Assembly (NCBI GenBank): GCA_018304465.1
Contig: JAGVWC010000010.1
Span: forward strand, 243,473 to 307,472
DNA: 64,000 nt
From: Candidatus Iainarchaeum sp.
GTDB taxonomy: Archaea; Iainarchaeota; Iainarchaeia; Iainarchaeales; JAGVWC01
Reading direction: 5' to 3'
The position numbers and the translations under genes are program-made. The notes beneath the pieces are model-generated. The model ran no database searches. It was not told the origin of the DNA and saw only the letters and a list, made by a program, of their open reading frames with translations. Below, in pieces: positions 34,554 to 42,864 of the stretch. The first letter of the stretch is position 1, and the number at the start of each line of letters is the position of its first letter.

Positions 34554-35570
34554 ATGGAAACCAAAACCTGCGAACGATGCCAAAAAACCGCGAAAGTCCA
34601 CGTTCCATACGGACCCCACTGGTTTTGCGCCGAACACTTCAACCATTTCTTTGAAAACCGGTTTCGTGAAACCATTCGAAAACACAACCTGGTGCGATAC
34701 GGCGAAAAAATACTCATCGCCTTATCCGGCGGCAAAGACTCCATGGTATTGTTGCACCAACTGCATAAACACTTCGGAAAACAAAACGAACTCCACTGTT
34801 TGATCATCGACGAAGGAATCCCGGGGTACCGCGACAAAGCGATCCGGCTGGCCACCGATTACTGTAAACAACTCGGAGTACCCTTCACTGTGGTTTCCCA
34901 CGAAAAAGAATTCGGCGTCACCAATGCCCAAGTCGCGTCCACTTTGGAAAACACCACCGAGCGACTCGGAAAAAGCGTGTGCAGTTACTGCGGCACGTTT
35001 CGCAAAACACTCATGAACAAATACGCCAAACAACTCGGCGCCCAAAAACTCGCCACCGGACACAACCTTGATGACGAAAGCCAAAGCGTGCTCATGAACG
35101 TGTTTGACAACGACGTGCAAAAACTATTGTCGCTTTCCCCCAAAGCGGATCATTTATCCGACGACTTGGTGGTACCGCGCATCAAACCCCTCTACGAAAC
35201 CCCTGAAAAAGACATCATCACGTTTGCCAGCCTAAACGAAATCCCGCATTATTCCGACGAATGCTGCCCGTATTCCTACAAAGCCAAACGAAACGATTTT
35301 CGACAACTCCTCAATTCCTTCGAACACAAATACCCTGGCACCAAACACTCGGTCCTGCGATTCTTGCAGGACATCCAACACGCGGTTCCCGCACCGGGAA
35401 AAAAAAGCCAATTAAAACCCTGTCCGGAATGCAGCGAACCCGCAACCGGCGTGCTTTGCCAAGCCTGCCAAAAGAAAAAAATCATTCGCCAATACGTCGG
35501 AATGAAAAAAAACAAAATTAAGGTCAAACCGATCGATGCCCTGACCTGCAATGAAACAAAAGGCATGTAA
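34554..35570 (+). CDS. ncsA: tRNA 2-thiolation PP-loop enzyme (NcsA/TtuA/Ctu1-type)
   Basis: It activates a tRNA uridine by adenylation and replaces O2 with sulfur, at U34 or U54 depending on the subfamily. The N-terminal zinc finger reads CERCQKTAKVHVPYGPHWFC. The PP-loop is SGGKDSM (residue about 60). The central CSYCGTFRK and the following DECCPY provide the catalytic or iron-sulfur cysteines, and a second zinc finger CPECSEPATGVLCQACQ closes the protein. ATG 34554 gives 338 residues; the track start is a TTG. Which uridine is modified cannot be decided from sequence alone. Confidence 0.9.
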   Translation: METKTCERCQKTAKVHVPYGPHWFCAEHFNHFFENRFRETIRKHNLVRYGEKILIALSGGKDSMVLLHQLHKHFGKQNELHCLIIDEGIPGYRDKAIRLATDYCKQLGVPFTVVSHEKEFGVTNAQVASTLENTTERLGKSVCSYCGTFRKTLMNKYAKQLGAQKLATGHNLDDESQSVLMNVFDNDVQKLLSLSPKADHLSDDLVVPRIKPLYETPEKDIITFASLNEIPHYSDECCPYSYKAKRNDFRQLLNSFEHKYPGTKHSVLRFLQDIQHAVPAPGKKSQLKPCPECSEPATGVLCQACQKKKIIRQYVGMKKNKIKVKPIDALTCNETKGM

Positions 35571-35591
35571 CCCCGAATCACCGGCAATGCA

Positions 35592-36683
35592 GTGCCTCCA
35601 AAGGAACTAATCTATCAAAATGCTTTTTCTGAAGTGAAAGAAAAACGAATCTATTTACCGAAAGAAGTTCAGAAAAAATTCTTCTTAGATGTTAAGCGTT
35701 CACTTGGAAACAATTCTTGGCCAGCACTTGCCAATCGCTTCGGAATAAACTACTGGAAATTTAAGAATTACAAAAAAGGAGATTTAACGGTTCCAAATTC
35801 ATGTTTTGAAGAATTCGTACGGGTATTGAATAAAGAAAAAACAGAAGAATACCGCGCACAAACCCATATGTTTGACGGAAATTGGGGCGCGGTGAAAGGT
35901 GGAAAACGGGCAATCCAAGTTCTTCGAGAAAAATATGGCCAAGAGTATTTAGATTCTCGACGTTTGAAAGGACAAAGAAACAGCCCCGTGATTGGCGCAT
36001 CCGTCTGCAAGAAAATTGTAATACCAAAAGAAATTAATTCAGAAATTGCCGAACTCGTTGGCGTGTATCTGGGCGACGGAACACTCACAGACTATTTAAT
36101 TCGCATTTCCTCCGACAAGCGGTTTGATCTGCGATACATGCAGTATTTGGCACACGTTGTGCAGAAGAACTTTGGTTTTATCTCGTTTATTCGCTTCGAC
36201 AAAAAAACCAATTCGGGTTATTTAGAAATTCCTTCCAAAAAGTTCGTGGACTATTTCAAAGAAACTTTCGGTTTTTCGACAGGAGACAAAATTAGAAACA
36301 AAGCCCGTATTCCCGACGTCATCTTGCAGAATTCAGATTGGACAAAAGCGTGCCTGAGAGGATTGATGGATACAGACGGGTCGTTTTCCCGGCGGGATAA
36401 TTATCTGTGCATGGAATTTACTTCATTTAATCCGACGCTCTTAAGCCAAGTGCAGGAAATTGGTTATAAAGAAGAGTTCTTTTCTTTCCATAGCACACGA
36501 CATACAGGATCAAACTCATGGCCCCGAATTCAGAAGTACTTCCGCGAAGTCGGAAGCTCAAACTTGCGGCATATCATCCGTTTTGACCAACGATTGCAAA
36601 ATAATCGCTGTTTGTACGTAAAAGAAACATTAAAATATTTTCCCCAATATGAAAATGTTACCATACCCTATTTTTCGGGCTAG
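35592..36683 (+). mobile_element. Free-standing LAGLIDADG homing endonuclease with HTH module
   Basis: The product is 363 residues from GTG 35592. Two LAGLIDADG helices: AELVGVYLGDGTL (residue about 155) and CLRGLMDTDGSFSR (about 255). Between them and after them are typical beta strands. The N-terminal region carries a helix-turn-helix (WPALANRFGINYWKFKNYKKG) like those inside the inteins of this window. There are no splice-site Cys/Asn residues, so it is not an intein. It begins 21 nt after the tRNA-thiolase stop and its own stop codon lies in the first 7 nt of the tRNA-Val gene, so it probably arrived by homing beside that tRNA. Confidence 0.85.
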
Positions 36684-36748
36684 TAGTCGATTGGTAAGAC
36701 GTCCGCTTGACGTGCGGAAGACAGGGGGTCCGATTCCTCCCTGGCCCA
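36677..36748 (+). tRNA. tRNA-Val (GAC anticodon)
   Basis: A complete cloverleaf can be drawn over 72 nt: acceptor GGGCTAG/CTGGCCC, D-arm GTCG...AGAC with GG in the loop, anticodon stem TCCGC/GCGGA with loop TTGACGT (anticodon GAC, Val), variable AGACA, T-stem GGGGG/CCTCC, discriminator A. No intron. The T-loop is TCCGATT, with C at position 55 where nearly all elongator tRNAs have U (pseudouridine). Acceptor position 1-7 overlaps the stop codon of the homing endonuclease ORF. CCA is not encoded. Confidence 0.9.
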
Positions 36749-36776
36749 ACTATTTTTCAAAAAAAAGCCGCAACGC

Positions 36777-37886
36777 CTACATTCGTTTTCGGCCCATTTC
36801 CAAATCATTCAACCGGTTTTTGATGTCTTCGAATTCGCGGCGAAGCGAAGCCGCGTCGATTTCGCGCGAAATCCGGTCGACTTCTTCGAGTTTTTGGTTT
36901 GCGTCCGACGAAAGCTCGTTTATTTTTTCAATCGTCAAACGGTCAATGCGGTTATTCGCGTCCTTGACCCAACTGTTAATGATCGCGTGCTCCAATTCAA
37001 GGGTTTTCGTGGCGCGGTCCTCAATGGCCAACATTTTTTTCCGCGCGTCTTCCAACGTCAACACCAGTTCGGACTTGTACTTGACGGTGTCCGCATTCAA
37101 CTGAACCAGGGACTTGTCGCGCAGTTCTTTCGAATGCGCAAGTTCCTCCGACAATTGTTTGAACAATTCGGACGCGACTTTTCGCTCGGTCTTTATGGAT
37201 TCCTGCTCTTGCCGCAACTCGTCGCGGTTTTTTTTCAGTTCCGCAATCCGCTGATCCAGGGTTTCGACGATTTCACCTGATTTTTTTTCCAATTCCGAAT
37301 TCATTTTCGAAATCATCAATTTTTGGGTGTTGTCCTGCAACGCCGCCATTTTCACGGATTCCTTGTCCAATGCTTTTTGGATACGGCTCTCCAATGTCTT
37401 GTCCAGGTCATCCCGGATTTTTTTGATTTCCAAAAGCGAATCCGTCACGGTGTTAAGAATTCCTTTTTCCCAAAGCGAAGACACCGTTTGATCCGGGAGA
37501 GTCAACGCGGTTTTTTGGGAACCCGATGCCGTTTCGTCTTCAAACGAAGACACTGATTTTGTTTTTTGCGATTTGGAAGGAGGCGCTTCAATGGAAACGG
37601 TTTGGACAACCGGTTTCTTGGAATCCGGTTTTTTCTTTGATGTCACCGGCAAATCATTGATTACCGGCGGCGCAAAGGCTTCCTCGATTTGCGCGCGGGT
37701 TTCTTCAAGCGTTTCCTGCGGGTTTTCAAGTTCCACGGGCGCGTCGGTATCCCCCGCCAAAAGCGAGCGAATATAGTTTTCGGAAATTCCGAATTCTTTC
37801 AAATAAGAAACGATTTCGTCTTCCGAAACATTCAGGCGCCTAAGCTTCGCAATCGAGTCGAGCAAAACTTTTTTTTTGTCAGGCAT
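36777..37886 (-). CDS. Coiled-coil protein of unknown function
   Basis: The product is 369 residues. The N-terminal 50 residues form a small helical domain (LLDSIAKLRRLNVSEDEIVSYLKEFG), followed by a Pro/Ser/Lys-rich linker to about 130. From about 150 to the end is a continuous heptad-rich coiled coil (for example KKNRDELRQEQESIKTERK). No ATPase heads, so it is not an SMC protein. The start at 37886 is ATG. It ends 29 nt from tRNA-Val on the opposite strand, and tRNA-Ala and FtsZ lie upstream. Might be a structural or division-linked protein, by location only. Confidence 0.6.
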   Translation of the reverse strand: MPDKKKVLLDSIAKLRRLNVSEDEIVSYLKEFGISENYIRSLLAGDTDAPVELENPQETLEETRAQIEEAFAPPVINDLPVTSKKKPDSKKPVVQTVSIEAPPSKSQKTKSVSSFEDETASGSQKTALTLPDQTVSSLWEKGILNTVTDSLLEIKKIRDDLDKTLESRIQKALDKESVKMAALQDNTQKLMISKMNSELEKKSGEIVETLDQRIAELKKNRDELRQEQESIKTERKVASELFKQLSEELAHSKELRDKSLVQLNADTVKYKSELVLTLEDARKKMLAIEDRATKTLELEHAIINSWVKDANNRIDRLTIEKINELSSDANQKLEEVDRISREIDAASLRREFEDIKNRLNDLEMGRKRM

Positions 37887-38072
37887 GATCGCTAAAGAAA
37901 AAGCAAAACAAGTATATAAACAAAACGACAGGGGCGTTACTTAAACGCGGATTGGACCACTGCCGGATCGAATCCCTGGGCGATTTTGGTCCGGGTCGGT
38001 AACGGTACAACGCCGCGATAAAAAAAAAAAAACGGACTCGCACTGACAAAAGTAGAGATTCTTTTTCCCAGG

Positions 38073-38091
38073 TTTTTCTTTTAAAGAAAAA
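38073..38091 (-). terminator. T-run hairpin after tRNA-Ala
   Basis: Directly after the tRNA-Ala 3' end on the minus strand comes GCTTTTTCTTT and then the palindrome TTTTTCTTT/AAAGAAAAA. T-runs are the main archaeal terminator; here the run lies 5-10 nt past the mature tRNA end. Confidence 0.5.
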
Positions 38092-38095
38092 GCTG

Positions 38096-38166
38096 TGGAC
38101 CAACCGGGAGTCGAACCCGGACCCCGTCCACGCCAAGGACGAATACTACCATTATACTATCGGCCC
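38096..38166 (-). tRNA. tRNA-Ala (GGC anticodon)
   Basis: The 71-nt cloverleaf is regular: acceptor GGGCCGA/TTGGTCC, including the G3:U70 wobble pair that is the alanine identity element, D-arm with ATGGTA loop, anticodon stem CGTCC/GGACG with loop TTGGCGT (anticodon GGC), T-arm GGGTTCGACTCCC with normal TTC, discriminator A. CCA not encoded. It lies between FtsZ and the coiled-coil gene on the same strand. Confidence 0.93.
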
Positions 38167-38203
38167 AAAAAAATCGATTGGCTACTAATTGTTTTGAAAG
38201 AAA

Positions 38204-38248
38204 GAAATAAAAAGAAAAAGGGACTTTCAGGCGTTTTTCGCCTGAAAG
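38204..38248 (-). terminator. Perfect hairpin plus T-run after ftsZ
   Basis: Nine nt after the ftsZ stop the minus strand forms CTTTCAGGCG-AAAAA-CGCCTGAAAG (10 bp, no mismatch), then CCCTTTTTCTTTTTATTTC. This has the form of a bacterial-type intrinsic terminator, less usual in archaea, where a T-run alone suffices. Confidence 0.7.
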
Positions 38249-38257
38249 ACCGTTGAT

Positions 38258-39331
38258 TTAGATGTAATCCAAACCGGTGTCGTTTCGGGCCTGGCTCTGC
38301 ACTTGGCGAGTCTGGGCTTTTTTATGGGAACCCGAAATATACGGCGAGTGGACTCCGGTGAAAATCGCGATGATTTGGATGCGGTTTTCAAACGTCGGAT
38401 CGACACGTGCACCCCAGATGACGGTTGCTTTCGGATCGATTTTTTCCGTCAACAGTTCACCCGCAGTGTTTGCTTCTCCCAACGTCAATTCCGGTCCTCC
38501 GGTAATGTGGATCAAGGCTCCGGTGGCACCGGCGATGTCAACATCGAGCAGTGTGTTGTTCAATGTGTCTTCAACGGCTTCTTCGACCTTGTTGACCGAT
38601 TTGTTTTCTCCGACCGCGATCATGGATAATCCGTGATTGGTCATAATGGATCGCACGTCCGCAAAGTCAAGGTTGATCAATGACGGTTGCGTGATGGTTT
38701 CGGTGATTCCGGAAACCGCGCGTGCAATGACTTCGTCCGCTACGCGGAAAGCGTCTTGAATCGGCAGGTTTGGAACCAACTGGACCAAGCGGTTGTTGTC
38801 CAATACGACAACGGTGTCCGCGATTTCGGCCAACAGGTTAAGTCCTTCTTCGGCTTTTTCGATTCGGGCGCGTTCCAAAATGAATGGATACGTGACCATC
38901 GCAATCACGATGGCGCCTTGTTCCTTGGCGAGCTTGGCAATGATGGGCGCCGAACCGGTTCCGGTTCCTCCGCCCATTCCCGCGGAAACAAACACCATGT
39001 CGGCGTTCTTCAATACTTGAAGCAACGCGTCTTTGCTTGCTTCGGCTGCCTTGGCTCCGATTTCGGGGTATCCGCCGGCACCAAGACCGCGCGTAACCGA
39101 TTTTCCGATCAATACTTTGGTAATTTCATCGCTGATAATCGACAAGTGTTGCTTGTCGGTGTTCACAGCAACCAATTGGGCACCGCGGATTCCCATGGTG
39201 GCAATTCGGTTCACACAGTTACATCCGGCGCCGCCTGCTCCGATCACAACGATCTTTGGCGTACCGAATTCTTCGACATTATCCTGGACTTGCGGTCGCG
39301 TAGATACCGCCGAGTCAATCATTGACTTCAT
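38258..39331 (-). CDS. ftsZ: Cell division protein FtsZ
   Basis: FtsZ is a tubulin-like GTPase forming the division ring. The 357 residues include GAGGAGCNCVNRI (nucleotide loop 1), the signature GGGTGTGSAPIIA (T4 loop, residue about 117) and the T7 segment NLDFADVRSIM. The C-terminal tail after about 330 is short and basic. ATG 39331 is preceded by GAGGGG about 10 nt upstream. A TATA box lies about 120 nt upstream and a strong hairpin terminator follows, so it is monocistronic. It is encoded near a MinD-like ATPase. Confidence 0.97.
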   Translation of the reverse strand: MKSMIDSAVSTRPQVQDNVEEFGTPKIVVIGAGGAGCNCVNRIATMGIRGAQLVAVNTDKQHLSIISDEITKVLIGKSVTRGLGAGGYPEIGAKAAEASKDALLQVLKNADMVFVSAGMGGGTGTGSAPIIAKLAKEQGAIVIAMVTYPFILERARIEKAEEGLNLLAEIADTVVVLDNNRLVQLVPNLPIQDAFRVADEVIARAVSGITETITQPSLINLDFADVRSIMTNHGLSMIAVGENKSVNKVEEAVEDTLNNTLLDVDIAGATGALIHITGGPELTLGEANTAGELLTEKIDPKATVIWGARVDPTFENRIQIIAIFTGVHSPYISGSHKKAQTRQVQSQARNDTGLDYI

Positions 39332-39744
39332 GTTGATTCAACCCCTCATTGGCAAAACATTTATCGCATGGTCCTGACAAAAAAAGCAAATACATTCTTT
39401 CTTTTCGCACCTTTTTTGCAGTACAATCGCCTCATACGGTGATCATGCTACTGCTATATATGCTGCCTTTGTAGAATAAAAACGTATCTCGCAAAAACAA
39501 TTGGAAAAACACGAGTATACATAATGGTTTTTTCGTCCAAAAATGATCTTGGCCCAACTCACAACCAAATGGAACCTGCTACATAACTCAGGGTTGTGTT
39601 AAAATCCAACCCCCTAAAACAACCGGTTACGACTCCGCGTTCTTAACCCCCCAACAAGCGCGGTTTCAGAGCGGTGGAAAGATACTTTCACGAAATTCGT
39701 CGATGGAACACGGTGAAAAGAAAAGAAAAAGAAGAATAAATTCT
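39332..39744. other. Gene-free stretch between ftsZ and the Sm-like gene
   Basis: Of these 413 nt, the part next to ftsZ is its leader and promoter (TATA-like GCATATATAGCAG on the minus strand at 39453-39464). In the remaining 280 nt I see no ORF, tRNA or clear hairpin. It has C-runs and AT-rich patches but no C/D-box pair that I can defend. Confidence 0.6.
39453..39464 (-). promoter_or_regulatory. TATA box of ftsZ
   Basis: The minus strand reads GCATATATAGCA, about 120 nt before the ftsZ ATG. With initiation about 26 nt downstream the leader would be near 95 nt, long for this genome, leaving room for leader regulation. There is no closer TATA candidate. Confidence 0.4.
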
Positions 39745-39978
39745 TTACGGGTTGATCAACAACACGTTGTCGCCGCGCAGAACCAGTTTTCCGTACTTGG
39801 TTTTGGTGCGCCCTTCTTCCAGTTCTTCCGCTTCCGAAAGCACCAGGTTCATATGAACGTCGAAAGCCCGCAACGTGCCGTGAAACGAAACGTTTCCCTT
39901 TAACACGACGAGCACCGGTTTTCCGATCGATTCGTTAAGCAAATCGAACGGACGATTAACAGCTGATTCATGCGCCAT
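39745..39978 (-). CDS. lsm: Sm-like archaeal protein (SmAP/Lsm)
   Basis: This RNA-binding protein forms heptameric rings on U-rich RNA. The 77 residues contain Sm1 (GKPVLVVLKGNVSFHGTLRAFDVHMNLVLSEAEEL) and Sm2 (GKLVLRGDNVLLINP). It starts 24 nt downstream of the MinD-like gene on the same strand, so it probably shares that transcript. The usual archaeal neighbour rpl37e is not found next to it here. Confidence 0.92.
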   Translation of the reverse strand: MAHESAVNRPFDLLNESIGKPVLVVLKGNVSFHGTLRAFDVHMNLVLSEAEELEEGRTKTKYGKLVLRGDNVLLINP

Positions 39979-40002
39979 AATGGAAATCCCCCATAAAACT
40001 AA

Positions 40003-42198
40003 TTACTTTCGTCTAAATAAGGATAAGAGCGAATTAAAAAACCCACTGAGACCACCGGTTTTTTTGGTTTCTTCCACGATCTTGGTTCCCACCAACCGCG
40101 CGGCCACGCCTTTAATGGCTTTGGATGCCGGAGAATTCGGAACGCGCAAAACAACGGGCGACACTTTTTCCTGCATAAACGACTTTCGCACTTCCGGATC
40201 AAACGGAATCACGCCAAAACTCGGAAGCTCCAGCACTTTTTGAATGTCCTGCGACTGAATCTCGCCTTTTTGACCATACACGAAATTAATCACGACTCCG
40301 ATCGGTTTTACGCCCAAACGCTCGGACATGGTTTTGGTTTTCACCGCGTCCGCAATCGAAGGCGACTCCGGCATCGTCACCAGCAACACTTCTTCGCTTG
40401 CCGACAACGCCGCCAACACGTTTTTTTCGATTCCTGCAGGCGCGTCCAGCAACACGAAATCAAACCGCGACTTGATCGAACGAATCACGCTTTCAAGGCG
40501 CTCGGAATCCACGCGCCGATAACTTTCAAGGCTTAAACCGCTTGGAATAAACTTAACTCCCGCCGGACCGTCATACAACGCGTCTTCCACCGACGCTTCG
40601 CCAAGCAACACGTCTTGTAACGTAATCGGAGACGACTGCATCCCCAGCAACAAAGACAAATTCGCCATGGCAATATCGGCGTCCACCAAGCACACGGAGT
40701 AACCCATTTGCGCCAAAGCGATTCCCAGATTCGCAGTGATCGTGGTGTTTGAAACCACGATTCCCGAAGCAAGAACAAAATGACCACCGAGTTCGCTCAC
40801 TTGGAAATCGTACACATACGGCCAATCGTATTGCTTTCGTTCCACCGATTCCACGCGACGAAAACCCATGGGACCTGAAATCAGGGTCTCTAACCAGAAA
40901 ATCGAGGCATGGACGATTCCAAGGGATTCATAGACATCCAAATACCGTCGAATCGTTTCACGCGAAAGCGCATAGTACTCCCATTCGTATTCGTAAACCA
41001 TTTGCTTTGAACAACCCAATCGTTTTCCAAGTTCGACCGCGGTCAGTTTCGCGTCGGTTCGGATTTTTTTCACTATTTTTCCAACGGGAAAGACATCCAC
41101 GTTCGTATTGAACGGCTTTCCATCCAGAATGCGGTTTTTTAACCGATTCTGTTTATCGGGATGACCAAAACCGATTTTTTCGGCAAAACGACAACAGTTC
41201 TTTCCGCGGATGCTCAATTGCCAGTAAGACGCTTTTTCGGTTTTTTTTCCGTTGGTTGCCCGCTTGAAGGTTTCCCGAACATCCGAAAAAACGCCAAAAC
41301 GAGTTCGTAGCAAGGAAGCCACCTGCAATACCAATCGCTTAGACTTCGAATCAAACTGAATTTCCCGTTCCCGATTGCTAACGGTTCCATCCGTATCAAA
41401 CAACGCGGAAATAAACGCGGCCACGGATTCATTATCGGAATAAAAAATCGCCAACGGAACCTCTTTTCCGGCCGCGGTCGAAACTTTCACGCCGTACTTT
41501 TCATACAATGCTTTCACTTGCGCTTGCCTGAAAAAAGAAATCCGATGCAAATTCCGGTTAACCAATTCGGAATATTTTCCGAAAACAGAAACAAAAGAAG
41601 AACGAACCAAAGGCAAAAAACTTCCGGGAGCGCAAAACACGTGGACCTTATAATCCTCCATGTAGCCATCGCCCATTACGAAACCCAGCCATTGCGCGAT
41701 GTTTTTTGGAACTCCATTCGAAGCCGTTACGTTGCGTTCTTTTCCAAAAACCAAAAGAAAATCCGTTTTCGGAACCATCTGATCCGCGCGCACTTTCCGA
41801 AGCTGGCCATTGCGCATGACAATAAACTCGTGCTCTGGCGTTACCGAAATCGAACCGGAAGAAGAAAAAACTTCAAGCAATTCGTTCGGAGCCGGTTTTC
41901 GCATCAAACACACCGGTTTTTTTTCCGTGTGACACAGCTTTTGACTCGCCGCTTCAAAAACAAAAGAATCCAACACCAGATCAGCGGGAGTTTCGATCAC
42001 TTCAAAGGATTCTTCTTTTCCTTCAACCGTTTTGACGATGATTTTTTTTACGGCCGCGGAATTCGTTTCAATCAAATCATCAATAAAAGGCCCGATCTGA
42101 ATTATTTGTCCATCCGCAAGGCTCACGTATTCGTCAAACGCCAGGCTTTTTCCAACGCCGCCTTTTCCCGAAGCAATCGTAATCGCGCGCATGTTCAT
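40003..42198 (-). CDS. minD: MinD/ParA-family ATPase split by an intein in its Walker A motif
   Basis: The precursor is 731 residues. The host protein is residues 1-17 plus 485-731 (264 residues). Joined, the exteins give ASGKGGVGKTTITANLGIALA, the deviant Walker A of MinD/ParA proteins, followed by LVDADIAMANLSLLLG, FVLLDAPAG (Walker B) and LLVTMPESPS. It lacks an obvious C-terminal amphipathic helix, though the tail SGFFNSLLSLFRRK could bind membrane. The ATG overlaps the roadblock-like gene (ATGA); M3, with AGGG six nt upstream, is an alternative start. Likely positions division or another machinery; ftsZ lies close by. Confidence 0.9.
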   Translation of the reverse strand: MNMRAITIASGKGGVGKSLAFDEYVSLADGQIIQIGPFIDDLIETNSAAVKKIIVKTVEGKEESFEVIETPADLVLDSFVFEAASQKLCHTEKKPVCLMRKPAPNELLEVFSSSGSISVTPEHEFIVMRNGQLRKVRADQMVPKTDFLLVFGKERNVTASNGVPKNIAQWLGFVMGDGYMEDYKVHVFCAPGSFLPLVRSSFVSVFGKYSELVNRNLHRISFFRQAQVKALYEKYGVKVSTAAGKEVPLAIFYSDNESVAAFISALFDTDGTVSNREREIQFDSKSKRLVLQVASLLRTRFGVFSDVRETFKRATNGKKTEKASYWQLSIRGKNCCRFAEKIGFGHPDKQNRLKNRILDGKPFNTNVDVFPVGKIVKKIRTDAKLTAVELGKRLGCSKQMVYEYEWEYYALSRETIRRYLDVYESLGIVHASIFWLETLISGPMGFRRVESVERKQYDWPYVYDFQVSELGGHFVLASGIVVSNTTITANLGIALAQMGYSVCLVDADIAMANLSLLLGMQSSPITLQDVLLGEASVEDALYDGPAGVKFIPSGLSLESYRRVDSERLESVIRSIKSRFDFVLLDAPAGIEKNVLAALSASEEVLLVTMPESPSIADAVKTKTMSERLGVKPIGVVINFVYGQKGEIQSQDIQKVLELPSFGVIPFDPEVRKSFMQEKVSPVVLRVPNSPASKAIKGVAARLVGTKIVEETKKTGGLSGFFNSLLSLFRRK
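40747..42147 (-). mobile_element. Intein with HTH and LAGLIDADG endonuclease in minD
   Basis: The 467-residue intein runs from Ser18 to Asn484 of the precursor. Block A is SLAFDEYVSLADGQ (Ser instead of the usual Cys as first residue), block B is around VTPEHEFIV, the LAGLIDADG helices are LGFVMGDGYMEDYK and ISALFDTDGTVSN, and the C-terminal splice block is HFVLASGIVVSN followed by Thr+1. Between endonuclease and splice domain lies a helix-turn-helix (LGKRLGCSKQMVYEYEWEYY). All splice residues are present, so it should be active. Insertion is exactly before the Walker A Thr. Confidence 0.9.
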
Positions 42199-42686
42199 CC
42201 CTTGGCCGGGGCATCCGCTTCTTTTTTGGCCCGGATCAAAAATTCTTCCACTTCGTTTGAAATCGCCCGCAATTCAATCGTCGTCAAATGCATCGGCGCC
42301 TTGATAATAAAAATTTTCGAATTATATTTGAACAGCATGTTCCAACTCGGGGACGCCTTGATCAGCACCACTTCGCTTTTCGGAATCTCCGACTGGACAT
42401 AATTGAACAACGCGCTTGCCGTGATGACTTCACTGGCACCGTTTCCCGTCGAACTGGCCAATAACGATCCGTTGGTTTGTGAAATCGAAATCGAATCTAC
42501 GATGTGTTTTCGGCGCAACCCTTCCACGAGTTCTTTCAAGTCGCTTGGCGCCTGATTGAATGCCTGCCGCGCAAGCAAATCCTGCAACGCCACCAAATGC
42601 TCTTGCGGCACGCGGGTGTCATCCATGTCCAACACGGTTTGGGCGAATCCGCGCAACGCATTTCCAATGAATTGTCGAACACCCAT
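42195..42686 (-). CDS. Roadblock/LC7-like protein upstream of minD
   Basis: The product is 163 residues from ATG 42686 (GAGTGAT SD; the track start is GTG 42695). The N-terminal third is helical. From about residue 60 the strand-helix pattern VDSISISQTNGSLLASSTG, then SEVVLIKASPSWNMLFKY and IFIIKAPMHLTTIELRAI fits a roadblock/LC7 fold, known in archaea and bacteria as partner of small GTPases and MinD-like ATPases. It overlaps minD by 4 nt. It may be a MinD regulator; the fold call is by pattern only. Confidence 0.5.
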   Translation of the reverse strand: MGVRQFIGNALRGFAQTVLDMDDTRVPQEHLVALQDLLARQAFNQAPSDLKELVEGLRRKHIVDSISISQTNGSLLASSTGNGASEVITASALFNYVQSEIPKSEVVLIKASPSWNMLFKYNSKIFIIKAPMHLTTIELRAISNEVEEFLIRAKKEADAPAKG

Positions 42687-42759
42687 GACGATCACTCAAT
42701 TTACCTAATAGAGTTTTTGAATAAGAACAATAAAGACATTGAAGGTATTTAAAGCTTGG

Positions 42760-42783
42760 TTTTCCGTTCAAGAAAACGGAAAA
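42760..42783. repeat. 9-bp inverted repeat between two minus-strand genes
   Basis: TTTTCCGTT-CAAGAA-AACGGAAAA forms a perfect hairpin. It lies downstream of the DUF2226-like gene and upstream of the roadblock-minD operon. It could end the upstream transcript or be an operator; no T-run follows on the minus strand. Confidence 0.4.
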
Positions 42784-42864
42784 AACACCCCGTCACGAAG
42801 AGGATTCCGACCACCCAATCCAATCGCCGGTTTTAGGCCATTTGGACAAAAAAAGACCCGGGTC

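Noticed and set aside
37930-38000. T-arm-like sequence on the minus strand (GGGATTCGATCC)
   Set aside because: No D-arm, anticodon arm or 7-bp acceptor stem can be drawn around it.
41518-42402. 294-aa plus-strand ORF
   Set aside because: Antisense of the minD intein; the intein frame has all splice and LAGLIDADG motifs.
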